Shown here: in pieces, positions 36,255 through 45,738 of the stretch
Layout: every line of letters starts with the position of its first letter
Position numbering within the stretch: the first letter of the stretch is position 1
Assembly (NCBI RefSeq): GCF_003285005.1
Contig: NZ_QMFA01000011.1
Location: 1-64,000, forward strand
Direction: 5' to 3'
DNA from: Paenibacillus sp. YN15
GTDB lineage: Bacteria > Bacillota > Bacilli > Paenibacillales > NBRC-103111
DNA length: 64,000 nt
Notes under the pieces: generated by a model
Database searches by the model: none
Told to the model about the DNA's origin: nothing
The model's input: the letters and a program-made list of their open reading frames with translations, nothing else
Program-made: the position numbers and the translations under genes

Positions 36255-37214
36255 CTAAAGCTGCTGCATAAAGGTATAGATCTTGTCATACATACCCGGC
36301 AGGCCCTCATGGCCAAAGTCCGGGTAAATCTCCACTTCCACGGGAGCCGTCATTTTGTTGATGGCGGCAAATTGGGTGGACGGCGGGCAAATATTGTCCA
36401 TCAGCCCCACCCCGATCAAGGTTTTGGCCCGGATCCGGGGAGCCAGATTCTGGATGTCGATATAGCCCAGACGGGTGAAAATTTCATCCTCCCGCTTGTG
36501 CTGGGGATCGAAGTGGCGGAAGAAGGTCTTAAGCTCCACATAGGCGTCCTTGGCCAGGTCCATCTCCCAAACCCGCTTGTAATCGCTCAGGAACGGATAC
36601 ACCGGCGCCGCCAGCTTGATCTCGGGCACCAGCGCCGCGCAAGCGATAGTCAGAGCGCCGCCTTGGGACCAGCCTGTTACCCCTACCCGGGAGGCGTCCA
36701 CCTCATCGAAGCCCATCACGATTTTGGCCAGCAGAGCCGTATCCAGATAAATATGGCGGAACAGCAGATTCTCCGGCTTGTCGTCCAGACCGCGGATAAA
36801 ATGGCCGTGGTGGGTATTGCCCTTGACGCCGCCCACATCCTCGGACAAGCCGCCCTGGCCGCGGACATCCAATGCCGCGAAGGAATAGCCCATTGCAGCG
36901 TATTGCAGCTTGTCCTGCCAGTCGCCGGAATGGCCGGTGTACCCGTGGAAATGGAGAACCGCCGGGTGAGGAGCCGCCGCCTGTTTCGGGCGGATATATT
37001 TGGCGTGGACGCGAGCGCCGCGGACTCCCGTAAAAAACAGGTCGAAGCATTCGGCAAAAGGAGCGGAGAAGGCGGCCGGCACCAGCTCTACCTGCGGATC
37101 AACCGCATTCATTTCCTCCAGCGCTTGTTCCCAATAAGCGTCAAAATCCCCGGGTTTGGGGGTGATTCCCTGGTAGAGCTTCAGTTTCTCCAGGGGCATA
37201 TCCAGCATAGGCAC
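36255..37214 (-). CDS. Acetylxylan esterase / cephalosporin-C deacetylase family
   Basis: The 319-residue alpha/beta hydrolase fits carbohydrate esterase family 7: N-terminal MPLEKLKLYQGITPKPGDFDAYW, oxyanion segment VLHFHGYTGHSGDW, RGQGG, nucleophile elbow GVTGWSQGGAL, acid in GLMDNICPPSTQFA and the final His in DFGHEG. Family members remove acetyl groups from xylo-oligosaccharides and cephalosporin C, usually in the cytoplasm; no signal peptide is seen. The start is taken as GTG at 37214, 9 nt after AAAGGA, giving a length equal to Bacillus Cah. It ends the minus-strand carbohydrate locus. Confidence 0.93.
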   Translation of the reverse strand: MPMLDMPLEKLKLYQGITPKPGDFDAYWEQALEEMNAVDPQVELVPAAFSAPFAECFDLFFTGVRGARVHAKYIRPKQAAAPHPAVLHFHGYTGHSGDWQDKLQYAAMGYSFAALDVRGQGGLSEDVGGVKGNTHHGHFIRGLDDKPENLLFRHIYLDTALLAKIVMGFDEVDASRVGVTGWSQGGALTIACAALVPEIKLAAPVYPFLSDYKRVWEMDLAKDAYVELKTFFRHFDPQHKREDEIFTRLGYIDIQNLAPRIRAKTLIGVGLMDNICPPSTQFAAINKMTAPVEVEIYPDFGHEGLPGMYDKIYTFMQQL

Positions 37215-37330
37215 TAAGATCATTCCTTTTCGTATGGGATGATAATATTCCACCTTACTGTACAGGCCCCCCGCGCGGAATTCAATACCCTTTTTGGGTC
37301 AAATGTTAGCCGATTTGGACACCCCGCCCC

Positions 37331-38710
37331 TCAATCGGCCAGATAAGCTCCCTGCTCCCGGAGCTTCGCCCGAAGCAGCTCCGCAGGAACCAAGGCGGCT
37401 TCATAGCCGTGAAGCGCCGCAAGAGCGGCGGCCGCCCCGCCGCCGTGGCCGATGGCCCCGGCAATGGGGGTCACCCGGATGGCCCCCTGGGCCTCGAAGG
37501 TGGCGGAGATGGAGCGGCCCACCGTCACCAGATTGGCGATGCGCCCGTTTACCAGCGAGCGGTAGGGGATGCTGTAAATTTCCCCGGACTTCAGGTGCTT
37601 GATGGCCTTCACCCGCTCCTTAAACGCCTCCTCCCGCTCCCCTTTGGGAGGATGGATGTCCACGGGATAGCCGCCATGGGCGATGGTATCCGGAAAGGTC
37701 CGGCAGGCCAGCAGATCCTCCAAAGTCAGGGTATACAGCCCCTTGATCTGCCGGGAGCTGCGAACACCCACGGAAGGCCCGGAGGAAACAAGAACCGCAT
37801 CCTCGAAGCCGGCTACCCGTTTTTTCAGAAAAGCCTCCAGCTCCCGGACATGCTTCCGGCCTTCTATCTCCGCCAGACTCAGGCTCCAGGGATCGGTGCT
37901 GTCGAAGCCGCTGATCCGGGAGGTATTGACAATCACCTCGCCGGGATAATTGGTCTCGAAGAACAGAAGATCATCCCGCACCCCCGACAGCTCTCCCAGC
38001 TCCATGGCCTCATGCATAGTGTTCACATAACCGCCGATGGACAGGCGCGGGGCCCGGTCAATCTTGTCCAGATCCCCCTCCAGGCGGGGAAATTCCTCCG
38101 GGTGCTGCCGGATATACGCCTTCACCCGGGCAATATCCACATTCCGCACCTTCATGTTCATGGTCATGGGCTGGGAGGCCCCGTCGGTTTCCCTGCCCTT
38201 GGCAAACTCCACCCCGGCCCAGGCGGACAAATCCGCATCGCCGGAGGCGTCCACGAACACCCGGGCTTCGATCCGGCCAAGCCCCGCCTTGTTGCACACG
38301 TCAATGGAGCGGATGCGTCCGCCCTCCGTCTGCACCCCCGCCAGCATAGTATGAAACAGCGCCTGCCCGCCGCTCTCCAGAAGCATCAGGTCCAGCTCAT
38401 GCTTCATCCCTTCTGCGTCAAAAGGGGTCACCGTATAGGTATAGCCGGTGGTATCAAAGATATGGCCCGGGGATTTCCCCTTGGCCACCAGGCGGTCGAT
38501 CAGCTCCCCGGTAATCCCCTGCACCACCTGGGTATTCCGGGAGTGGAAGGTCATCATCGGCCCTACCCCCGCCGCCGTCAGCATACCGCCCATAAAGCCG
38601 TACTGCTCCACCAGCAGCGTACTGGCCCCGCAGCGGGCGGAGGCGATGGCCGCCATAGCGCCGGCGATGCCCCCTCCGATTACCGCCACGTCAAAAATCT
38701 TCTCCTTCAT
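37331..38710 (-). CDS. FAD-dependent oxidoreductase (FAD_oxidored family)
   Basis: The 459-residue product has an N-terminal dinucleotide fold (DVAVIGGGIAGAMAAIASARCGASTLLVEQ), then GGMLTAAGVGP, a FVDASGDADLSAWAG segment and a C-terminal GRSISATFEAQGAIRVTPIAGAIGHGGGAAAAL, typical of FAD-dependent oxidoreductases found in sugar-use loci. The substrate is unknown. The start is the ATG at 38710, 7 nt after AAGGAG. It follows a second enzyme of the same broad family. Confidence 0.85.
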   Translation of the reverse strand: MKEKIFDVAVIGGGIAGAMAAIASARCGASTLLVEQYGFMGGMLTAAGVGPMMTFHSRNTQVVQGITGELIDRLVAKGKSPGHIFDTTGYTYTVTPFDAEGMKHELDLMLLESGGQALFHTMLAGVQTEGGRIRSIDVCNKAGLGRIEARVFVDASGDADLSAWAGVEFAKGRETDGASQPMTMNMKVRNVDIARVKAYIRQHPEEFPRLEGDLDKIDRAPRLSIGGYVNTMHEAMELGELSGVRDDLLFFETNYPGEVIVNTSRISGFDSTDPWSLSLAEIEGRKHVRELEAFLKKRVAGFEDAVLVSSGPSVGVRSSRQIKGLYTLTLEDLLACRTFPDTIAHGGYPVDIHPPKGEREEAFKERVKAIKHLKSGEIYSIPYRSLVNGRIANLVTVGRSISATFEAQGAIRVTPIAGAIGHGGGAAAALAALHGYEAALVPAELLRAKLREQGAYLAD

Positions 38711-38818
38711 GCCCCGTCTCCTTTCTTGTTCCAACAAGCCAAATCCAAGCCGGAGCGCCGCACAAGGGATGGATCTCTCCCGAATCAACCGCCTCTGCGC
38801 CTCCGCTCCGGCAAACCA

Positions 38819-40357
38819 TCACAAGGGATTGCCCGTCACCTCCGGAGGCGTTATATAATCCGGGTCCAGCTCCACCACCAGCCCTTGGGCATCCAAAAGC
38901 GGCCGCAGCCGGTCATAAGGCACCTCCTGCACGCTCGTCCCCCCCTGCGCCGCAAGAGCCGCAGCGGTTCCCGCCGCCTGTCCCATAACCATGAACACAG
39001 GCTCCATTCGGATGGAGCCGTAGGCCGCATGGGAGGAGGACAGACAGACGGTCACCAGCAGATTGGCGCATTCCTCCCGGCGGGGCACCAGCGCCTTGTA
39101 GCTGATGGGAAAAGGGGCCGGCACCCCGGCCATAAAGCCCCCTTCCGTACAAAGCCGGCCGTCGCTGTCCAGGCAATATTGCGTGGAGTGGGAATCCATG
39201 GAGTAGGAGCCCATTCCTACGGAATCGCCCACCGTCTCCAGACGCTTCACCGTCCGCTCCGTCACGACCGCCTCTCCCCGCATCCGTCTGGCCTCCCGGA
39301 CATACAATTGGGAGGGCCAATGGCCGCTCTCGGGGAATTCATCCTTGGGCAGCCCCCAAGGGGCATACTTGCGCCTTACCGCCTCCGGTACCCGGGGATG
39401 ATGCTGGAGAGTCCAAATCAGCCCCTTCTGATAGGTTTCATGGGCCGTGGCAATTTCCTGCCGCCGGGCATACCCCGCCTCCGGATAATCATGGTTCATG
39501 CCGATGTAATCCGTGGAGAAGGAGCCGGTGTTATTGGAATCCGTCTTCTCCCCCGGCATCATGGTCAGCTTGAACACCAGCCCCTCGTAGCCCTGCTCCA
39601 AAAGGCGGAACAGAATCTCGTAATCCGCCTCCCGGTACCCCTCCGGCCGCTCCACGGGAACCCGGTTATCCGGATTGGCCGTGAGGCACATCCGGTAATT
39701 GTACGCCTGGGTTTTGCCGTCCCCATCCCCCATGGCGCCTCCGGAATCGGGGTTGATCCGGTCCAGCAAGCCGCTCTCCGGCGCCCCCGGAATCCGGTAC
39801 GGGTCCACATGCGGAACAAGGGGAGTCGGCTTGCGGATGCCGTTATTGGATTCCCCGTAAACCCCGTTGCCCTCTCTGCCCACCGTATAGGACACCCCGG
39901 CCCAGGCCATCAGATCCCCTTCATAGGTAGCGTCGATAAATACTTTGGCTTTGTATACCTCACCCGACTCCAGCTCCAGCGCCGCAATCCGCGTTCCGTC
40001 CATAACCACGCCGGAGCGCTCCTTCAGACGCCGCCCGGTGAGCACCTCCATGCCGCTCTCCCGGATATAATCCTCCAGCACCCGCAGGGCCGCCGAGGGT
40101 TCAAAGCGCCACACGGGGCCGGGCCGGCCGTAATACTCCCCCAGCCTGTTATAAAATTCCCGCGACAAGCCGCCGATGGCCGCCGGGTCTCCGGCATCCG
40201 TCGCTCCCAGCCCGCCTGTGGTCAGACCGCCCAGCCGGATGCCCGGCTCCACCACAAGCACCCGCATGCCCATGCGGGAAGCCTGCACTCCCGCCATAAT
40301 CCCCGCGGCGCTGCCGCCGTAAACCACCACATCATATTCACGCATATGCTTCTGCAT
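38819..40357 (-). CDS. FAD-dependent oxidoreductase (second of a tandem pair)
   Basis: The 512-residue product has REYDVVVYGGSAAGIMAGVQASRMGMRVLVVEPGIRLGGLTTGG at the start, FIDATYEGDLMAWAGVSYTVGREG in the middle and EPVFMVMGQAAGTAAALAAQ near the end. This is the same family as the next gene, but longer and divergent, so not a recent duplicate. No signal peptide is seen. The start is the ATG at 40357 with GGAGG 8 nt upstream; the open frame to 40426 lacks a site. The pair probably forms one transcript. Confidence 0.85.
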   Translation of the reverse strand: MQKHMREYDVVVYGGSAAGIMAGVQASRMGMRVLVVEPGIRLGGLTTGGLGATDAGDPAAIGGLSREFYNRLGEYYGRPGPVWRFEPSAALRVLEDYIRESGMEVLTGRRLKERSGVVMDGTRIAALELESGEVYKAKVFIDATYEGDLMAWAGVSYTVGREGNGVYGESNNGIRKPTPLVPHVDPYRIPGAPESGLLDRINPDSGGAMGDGDGKTQAYNYRMCLTANPDNRVPVERPEGYREADYEILFRLLEQGYEGLVFKLTMMPGEKTDSNNTGSFSTDYIGMNHDYPEAGYARRQEIATAHETYQKGLIWTLQHHPRVPEAVRRKYAPWGLPKDEFPESGHWPSQLYVREARRMRGEAVVTERTVKRLETVGDSVGMGSYSMDSHSTQYCLDSDGRLCTEGGFMAGVPAPFPISYKALVPRREECANLLVTVCLSSSHAAYGSIRMEPVFMVMGQAAGTAAALAAQGGTSVQEVPYDRLRPLLDAQGLVVELDPDYITPPEVTGNPL

Positions 40358-40403
40358 CGCCACTACCTCCTGTGCTCCTCGCAAAAATCTCGTCTTCTCC
40401 TCT

Positions 40404-40432
40404 ATTGTAGCGGCAGCGGCAGGCAAGACGAA
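40404..40432 (-). promoter_or_regulatory. Candidate promoter of the FAD oxidoreductase pair
   Basis: TTCGTC (40427-40432), 17 nt, TACAAT (40404-40409) on the minus strand. The -35 is weak. The block CGCTACAAT is shared with the GH130 promoter at 57.4 kb. Confidence 0.45.
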
Positions 40433-40467
40433 GGTTCATTCCTTTTATTCCTTGTCGTATCCTATAC

Positions 40468-42279
40468 TTATTTGGGCAGCTCCACACAGATGTCCACTAC
40501 CGTTCCCTCGCCCGGAGCGGAATGGACGACAAGCCCGGAGCCGGGTCCGGCAAAAAGCCGTATCCGTTCCTGAACATTAAACAAGCCGTAGCCGCCGGGC
40601 TGGGAGCCTGGCGAAGGCTCCCTCAGAATGCAGCGGGCCGTTTCCTTGTCCATGCCAACCCCGTCATCGGCCACCGACAGCCGGTACCCGTTATCCGTTG
40701 CGGAGCCGGTGATAGTCACCATCCCTTTGGGCGTCTCCTTGTTCTGGATGCCGTGGAGCAGGGCATTCTCAATCACCGGCTGGAGGCTCAGCTTGGGAAT
40801 GGGCAGCCCCAGCACCTCCTCATCCACCTGAATCCGGGACACAAACATATCGGAAAACCGGCTGGCCTGAATCTCCAGATAGGCCTTGGCCAATTCAAGC
40901 TCGTCGGATACCGTCACAATATCCCGGCCCTTATTGAGGCTCAGTCGGAAATATTGGGCCAGCGCCCCCACCGTCTGGCTGATTTCATCCGCATCCCGCC
41001 GGATCGCCATCCAGTTGATGGTATCCAGGGTATTGTACAGAAAATGGGGATTGATCTGGGCCTGGAGCGCCTTCAGCTGCGCCTCCCGCTCCCTTCCTTT
41101 GGCCTCGTAGGACTCTTCCATCAGACTGCGCACCGTGTTCACCAGACGGCTGACATTCGTCTCCAGACTGAACATCGGCCCGTTGGCCTGCAGCAGCTCT
41201 CCGTCCAAATTGGACAGCCCCTCCTTTTGGACCAAGGCTCCGATTTGCCGGATACGGCGGATGGTACTTTCCGTGATGATGGCGAAGATCACAAAAACGG
41301 CAAAAAACACAACCAGCAGAATGGTGATGATGCCCACCAGATTGGCTGCCGTCGCACTTTGCTTGACATGGCCGGACATAAGGGCGCTGTCCTGAATTTT
41401 GGCAGTTATTTTCCATCCGGTGACAGGAATGGTCTTATGGATCACATAAGCTCCTTCATCACGGAGCGCTTCAACTCCCTCCTCCCCCCGGGCCACAGCC
41501 TTCTGAATACTGTCTGATTCCGTAGTGCCGATGCGGCTTTTGTCCAAATGGGAAATCACCCGCCCCGAATTGTCGGCCACATACAGATCCATCCCCGGAA
41601 ATTGGGCCGTCTCCAGCACCGAAGAAAGGATGGTTTCCGGCATATCCAGAGCCAGGACGCCGGCAATCTGCGAGAAGTCCTGGGGATTCTTGATCACCCT
41701 GGCGCAGGACAGCACATACATGCCCTCGGGATCATCCATGTACGTCTGGTAAGCCGTATCCACCCAAAAGATTTTCCCGTTGTTGGCGGCGGTCCGGCGG
41801 TACCAGTCCTGGTCGGCCACGAGGCCGATATCGAAGAAATTATTGTTATCCGAGGCGTAGATTTTGCGCCCGTCCACAAACAGCCGCACCTTCCGCACCT
41901 CGTCCCTGTTTTCCAAGCCGATAATCATTTTATAAAGCTGGCGTTGATCGTCGATCTGCACCGGCAAACCTCCCTCCGCAGCGGAACGGCCTACCAGTGT
42001 GTGAAAATCCGGGTTCATGAACAGCAGATCGGACATCTCCTTCACATTGGACATCCGGTAGGAAATATTCGCCTCCACCTGGCGGATGGCCTGGAGAATG
42101 GAGTTGGTCACCTCCGTCTTCATGGCCGTGGCGGAGCGGTCGGAATAAATCTTCTGGAACAGCAGCGCGGGTACCAGCACCAACACGAAATAAGCGATCC
42201 AAATCCGCTTGTGTCTGGCCAACAGGCTGAGGAAAGGACGGATATTGCGGAAGAGCTTTGCTGCCGCATGATTGGGCAT
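40468..42279 (-). CDS. YesM-type sensor histidine kinase (second pair)
   Basis: The 603-residue product has a membrane helix near 26-45, a dCache-like extracytoplasmic sensor (about 50-285, with WVDTAYQTYMDDPEGMYVLSCARVI), a second helix near 293-318, a linker, QAQINPHFLYNTLDTINWMA with the phosphorylated His, and an ATPase domain (PVIENALLHGIQ, DDGVGMDKE, GYGLFNVQERI). It lies 30 nt after the partner regulator gene and should sense a glycan for the carbohydrate locus. Confidence 0.93.
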   Translation of the reverse strand: MPNHAAAKLFRNIRPFLSLLARHKRIWIAYFVLVLVPALLFQKIYSDRSATAMKTEVTNSILQAIRQVEANISYRMSNVKEMSDLLFMNPDFHTLVGRSAAEGGLPVQIDDQRQLYKMIIGLENRDEVRKVRLFVDGRKIYASDNNNFFDIGLVADQDWYRRTAANNGKIFWVDTAYQTYMDDPEGMYVLSCARVIKNPQDFSQIAGVLALDMPETILSSVLETAQFPGMDLYVADNSGRVISHLDKSRIGTTESDSIQKAVARGEEGVEALRDEGAYVIHKTIPVTGWKITAKIQDSALMSGHVKQSATAANLVGIITILLVVFFAVFVIFAIITESTIRRIRQIGALVQKEGLSNLDGELLQANGPMFSLETNVSRLVNTVRSLMEESYEAKGREREAQLKALQAQINPHFLYNTLDTINWMAIRRDADEISQTVGALAQYFRLSLNKGRDIVTVSDELELAKAYLEIQASRFSDMFVSRIQVDEEVLGLPIPKLSLQPVIENALLHGIQNKETPKGMVTITGSATDNGYRLSVADDGVGMDKETARCILREPSPGSQPGGYGLFNVQERIRLFAGPGSGLVVHSAPGEGTVVDICVELPK

Positions 42280-42309
42280 GGTATGCTTCTCTCCTTGGGA
42301 GCGCCCCTG

Positions 42310-43938
42310 CTACCCATGCATGTTGCGGTACTCGCTGGGGCTTAAACCCGTATATTTCTTGAACATTTTGCTGAAATAGCTGGGTTCGGAATAACCGATG
42401 GCATAGCAAATGTCATGCAGCTTGCGGCCCGGGTCCTTGAGCATCCCCATGGCTGCCTCCATTCTCATTTTGGTGAGATAATCATTGATAGTGTAACCGG
42501 TTTCCTGTTTGAAAATGAGACAGACATAGGTGGTGGTCAGATACACCTCCTTGGCAACGTCGGAGATGGTGAGATTTTCATGGAAGCGGGCCTCGATGAC
42601 GGCTTTGATCCGTTCGATGACGTTTCTGGATTTGTTGGTTTTCCGTTCCCCGATGTGGCGGCAGACCAGGCCGAGATACCCGGTCAATGCCTCCTTCATG
42701 TCGCCGATGGTTTCCAGCTTCATAATGCCGTCGCGGAGTGTCTCCTCCGCCTGGTCCAGCTCCTCATGGGCCAGATCGATGTCCAGCAGAAACTGGGAGG
42801 TCAGGAGCAGCAGGTCCAGACAAATCAGGCGGCAATACTTGAGATTCAGCCTGCGGTTGCGGAGCAGCTCCTTAAACAGGCCGTCCACATAGGCCATCAT
42901 GGCCGATTCATCCGAACCCTTCAGAAGGGCGGGCAGCTTGTCGCAGGTTTTGCGCACGGTCCGGAAATCCCAGTCCCCGGGCATATCCAGCTGGTCAATC
43001 AGAATCAGCCGGTTCTTGCCGAGAAAAAGCTTCTGGTGCAGAGCGTCTCCGGCATGGCCGAAGGATTGGCTCAATTCCTCCAGCCGCCGGACGGAGCTGC
43101 CCACCCCGATGGAGATGCTGAGATTCATCAGCCTTTGCAGAAAATCATCCAGACTGTTTTTGATTTCCGTCAGCATTTCATACAGGGAATCCTTTTCCGC
43201 CTCTTCCTTCATACACAGAATGGCGGCAAATTCCCCTTTTTGATGCTCGAACACATATCCGTGCATATAACGGCTGACAATTTCCTGGCAAATATTCTGG
43301 ATGGAAAAGGAGGTCAGCTCCACCTCCCGGGGAGACAGCCGCTCGAAGAGGATTTCCTGGTCGTCCAGACTGATCAGAATGGTGGAGTACACCGCCTCCC
43401 GGGGAAAGGACAGCTCCAGAAAGTCCAGCTGCTTCTCCACATCCCCCGGCTGCGTCCCGCCATCCTGCAATAGCCGCGCCAAAAAACGCTCCCTTAACAG
43501 CGGAAGGCTTTGGGCAAGGCGGGCGTTCATCCGCCCCAGCATTTCCTGCTGCTCCTTTTCCGAGTCGGCCAGCTTCACCACCTTATCGAAAACCGTGGCC
43601 ATTTCATTGCGGTTAATGGGCTTCAGCACATAATCCACCGCATCCATCCGCAGGGCGGACTTGAGATAATCCACATCGTCGTAGCCGCTGATGAACACAA
43701 TCTTCACATCCGCGTCCAGCTCCCGGATTTTCCTGGCGAATTCAATTCCGTTCATCTTGGGCATCTTAACATCCGTCAGCACAATATGGGGCTTCAGCTT
43801 GTGGAACAGCTCCAGACCGCTGGCGCCGTCCCCGGCCTCCCCCACCACCTCGATTCCGTAGACGGACCAGTTGAAGCAGTCCCTCAGTCCGGAGCGGGTT
43901 GACACTTCATCATCCACAATCATCATCCGGTACGCCAT
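42310..43938 (-). CDS. YesN-type response regulator with AraC domain (second pair)
   Basis: The 542-residue product has a receiver (MMIVDDEVSTRSGL, acceptor in HIVLTDVKMPKMNG, LKPIN), a central region and a C-terminal AraC domain (ISDVAKEVYLTTTYVCLIFKQETGYTINDYL and LHDICYAIGYSEPSYFSKMFKKYTGLSPSEYR). The start is the ATG at 43938 with GGGGTGA 5 nt upstream. It presumably drives the lipoprotein, permease, esterase and glycosidase genes upstream. Confidence 0.92.
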   Translation of the reverse strand: MAYRMMIVDDEVSTRSGLRDCFNWSVYGIEVVGEAGDGASGLELFHKLKPHIVLTDVKMPKMNGIEFARKIRELDADVKIVFISGYDDVDYLKSALRMDAVDYVLKPINRNEMATVFDKVVKLADSEKEQQEMLGRMNARLAQSLPLLRERFLARLLQDGGTQPGDVEKQLDFLELSFPREAVYSTILISLDDQEILFERLSPREVELTSFSIQNICQEIVSRYMHGYVFEHQKGEFAAILCMKEEAEKDSLYEMLTEIKNSLDDFLQRLMNLSISIGVGSSVRRLEELSQSFGHAGDALHQKLFLGKNRLILIDQLDMPGDWDFRTVRKTCDKLPALLKGSDESAMMAYVDGLFKELLRNRRLNLKYCRLICLDLLLLTSQFLLDIDLAHEELDQAEETLRDGIMKLETIGDMKEALTGYLGLVCRHIGERKTNKSRNVIERIKAVIEARFHENLTISDVAKEVYLTTTYVCLIFKQETGYTINDYLTKMRMEAAMGMLKDPGRKLHDICYAIGYSEPSYFSKMFKKYTGLSPSEYRNMHG

Positions 43939-43959
43939 GCTGCTCACCCCTTTTTCATC

Positions 43960-43965
43960 ATTGTA
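43960..43965 (-). promoter_or_regulatory. Candidate -10 of the second regulator/kinase pair
   Basis: TACAAT on the minus strand in the context TTTTTGCTACAATGATG lies 22 nt ahead of the start codon. The -35 (GACTTT at 16 nt) is weak. Confidence 0.4.
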
Positions 43966-44032
43966 GCAAAAACAGCGCCCCAAAGTCTGTTCCGTTTTTT
44001 TGCGGCAGGGCAGTTCGGTTAAAGCTGCAGAA

Positions 44033-44057
44033 GGGACCGGCAGCTGCTGACGGTCCC
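44033..44057 (-). terminator. Hairpin after the second binding-lipoprotein gene
   Basis: Arms GGGACCG and CGGTCCC around an 11-nt loop lie 22 nt past the stop. The T-run is poor, so it may be a weak terminator or an mRNA-stabilising hairpin. Confidence 0.4.
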
Positions 44058-44078
44058 CTCTTCTTATTATGGACGCAA

Positions 44079-45617
44079 TCAGAATTTCATCGCGCTTTTA
44101 TTCTCGGCATACCAGGCGTTGATGGCGTTGGTCATTTCCGTTCCGCCCTGCTTCTGCCACTCGGCAACGAAATCCGCATACAGCTTGTTCAGATCCTTGG
44201 TCTCCACCATAGCCTTGACCAGGAAATCCTTCTCCATTTTATCCAGGGAGAGCCTGTATTTCTGCACCTCCGGCAGGTTGGTGGCGTAGTTGGTATAGTC
44301 CGGATGCACCCAATCCTTCTTGATGGTGCTGTTCATTTTCTCATAGGAGGCAGCCATTTCCGGTGTTTTCCGGGCACGGGCCTGCCACATGGAAAATTCC
44401 TTGCCGGCGTTGACGGTTCCGGTAAACTGCTTGGAATTCTTCAGCTCGTCGAAGGCGGGCAGTATGGGGAAATACTTATTGTCTTTAATCTCGTAATGAA
44501 CGCCCTTTTCTCCCAGATAGGTGCTGACGAAAATCTCCGGATCAGCCCGCAGGTTCATGAATTTCATGGCGTGCTCGGCGTTTTTGGAGGTTTTCGGGAT
44601 GGCCTCATAGGTTTGGGCCTCCTTCCTCTGGGTCAGGTAGGGTTTGCCGTTTGCCCCCGCCAGCACGGTAACGAAATCCATCTCCGCTTTGGGGTTGTTC
44701 TGCGCCAGCGCCGGAAGCAGGTCGGGTATGTCGTAGAAGTAGGAAGGTACCAGCGATGCCGCTTTGCCGGAGGTAAATTTCTGCTTGGCGTTCTCCGACT
44801 TGTTGATGGGGAAATCCTTATCCATCAGCCCTTCGCTGTATAGCTTGTTGATAAACGCCAGATACTCCTTGTATTGGGGCATCTGCACCCGGGGCACCAG
44901 CTTGCCGTCCACCTCGTACCAGGTGGCCGTGCCCAAGCCAAAGGCGCTTCCAATGATCGAATTGAAGCCGTCCTCCGCCCTTCCTGTCATGGGAACGATA
45001 TTTTTTGCCTCCTTGATCTTCTTCAGAAAGGCGTAGAAGCTGTCCAGGTCTTTGGGAATCTGCAGACCCAGCTCGCTCAGCACATCGGTCCGCACCCCTA
45101 CTCCGCCCTGGAGCAAGCCGTAAGGATTGTCAATGTCTCCGCCGCCCTCGAAGGGGATGCCGTAGGTTTTGCCTCCGGCGGAGGCCGATTTCCAGCCCAT
45201 ATCGGAGACGGCGGCCTTGATGTTCTTGCCGTCCTTGGCCAGCAGCTCATCCAGGGGAGCCAAGGAGCCGTTGCCTGCCAGTTGGGAGAACTGGGCCGTG
45301 GACAGCCGGACAATATCGTATTCGCCGCCGGAGGCCATCTCCAGCATCAGCTTCTGGTCCGCATTGTCCTTGGGCAGGAGGAAATATTCCACCTCATAGC
45401 CGGTTTTCTCCTTAATCCGCTTCACCGCCGGGTCTGTATTGGGGTCAAAGGTCTGGTAGGGCATCAGCACCTTCAGCACAGGCTTCACCTCTGCGGTAGG
45501 GACCGCAGTAGGCGAGGCTCCCTGCTCCGTTTCGCCGGAGCTGCCGCAGCCCGCCGCCAATGCTCCGAACAATGCCGCTGCAGTCAGAACGCTCACCAGG
45601 GATTTCATCTTTTTCAT
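44079..45617 (-). CDS. LipO/YtcQ-type substrate-binding lipoprotein
   Basis: The 512-residue product has a lipoprotein signal ending in LAAGC (Cys at about 24) and a large solute-binding fold of the type paired with LplB/LplC permeases (VLKVLMPYQTFDPNTDPAVKRIKEKTGYEVEY, GEYDIVRLSTAQFSQLAGNG). It would collect oligosaccharides for the permeases at 54.2-56.1 kb, although the two giant surface-protein genes lie between. Upstream is a tandem 14-nt repeat in the promoter region. Confidence 0.92.
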   Translation of the reverse strand: MKKMKSLVSVLTAAALFGALAAGCGSSGETEQGASPTAVPTAEVKPVLKVLMPYQTFDPNTDPAVKRIKEKTGYEVEYFLLPKDNADQKLMLEMASGGEYDIVRLSTAQFSQLAGNGSLAPLDELLAKDGKNIKAAVSDMGWKSASAGGKTYGIPFEGGGDIDNPYGLLQGGVGVRTDVLSELGLQIPKDLDSFYAFLKKIKEAKNIVPMTGRAEDGFNSIIGSAFGLGTATWYEVDGKLVPRVQMPQYKEYLAFINKLYSEGLMDKDFPINKSENAKQKFTSGKAASLVPSYFYDIPDLLPALAQNNPKAEMDFVTVLAGANGKPYLTQRKEAQTYEAIPKTSKNAEHAMKFMNLRADPEIFVSTYLGEKGVHYEIKDNKYFPILPAFDELKNSKQFTGTVNAGKEFSMWQARARKTPEMAASYEKMNSTIKKDWVHPDYTNYATNLPEVQKYRLSLDKMEKDFLVKAMVETKDLNKLYADFVAEWQKQGGTEMTNAINAWYAENKSAMKF

Positions 45618-45644
45618 TTGTCGACACCTCTTTTTGTTTTTGTA

Positions 45645-45672
45645 AGTGATTTCATTATAGTGATTTCATTAT
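45645..45672 (-). repeat. Tandem 14-nt repeat ahead of the second lipoprotein gene
   Basis: AGTGATTTCATTAT occurs twice head to tail (45645-45658 and 45659-45672). On the minus strand one copy supplies a TATAAT. Direct repeats at this spot could be a regulator binding site. Confidence 0.6.
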
Positions 45673-45738
45673 GACGGGTTTTCCCCGTTCGGGGTAGAGC
45701 AAAGCTTTCGATTTCTGGTTCAATCGTATAGTTTTGCA

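Noticed and set aside
38710-38819. The two FAD oxidoreductases as a frameshifted single gene
   Set aside because: Each has its own dinucleotide-binding N-terminus, ribosome site and C-terminus.
37409-40573. Open frame of 1,054 codons on the plus strand
   Set aside because: It runs antisense to the two FAD oxidoreductase genes, shows no domain, no ribosome site and a composition expected from the complement of a GC-rich gene.
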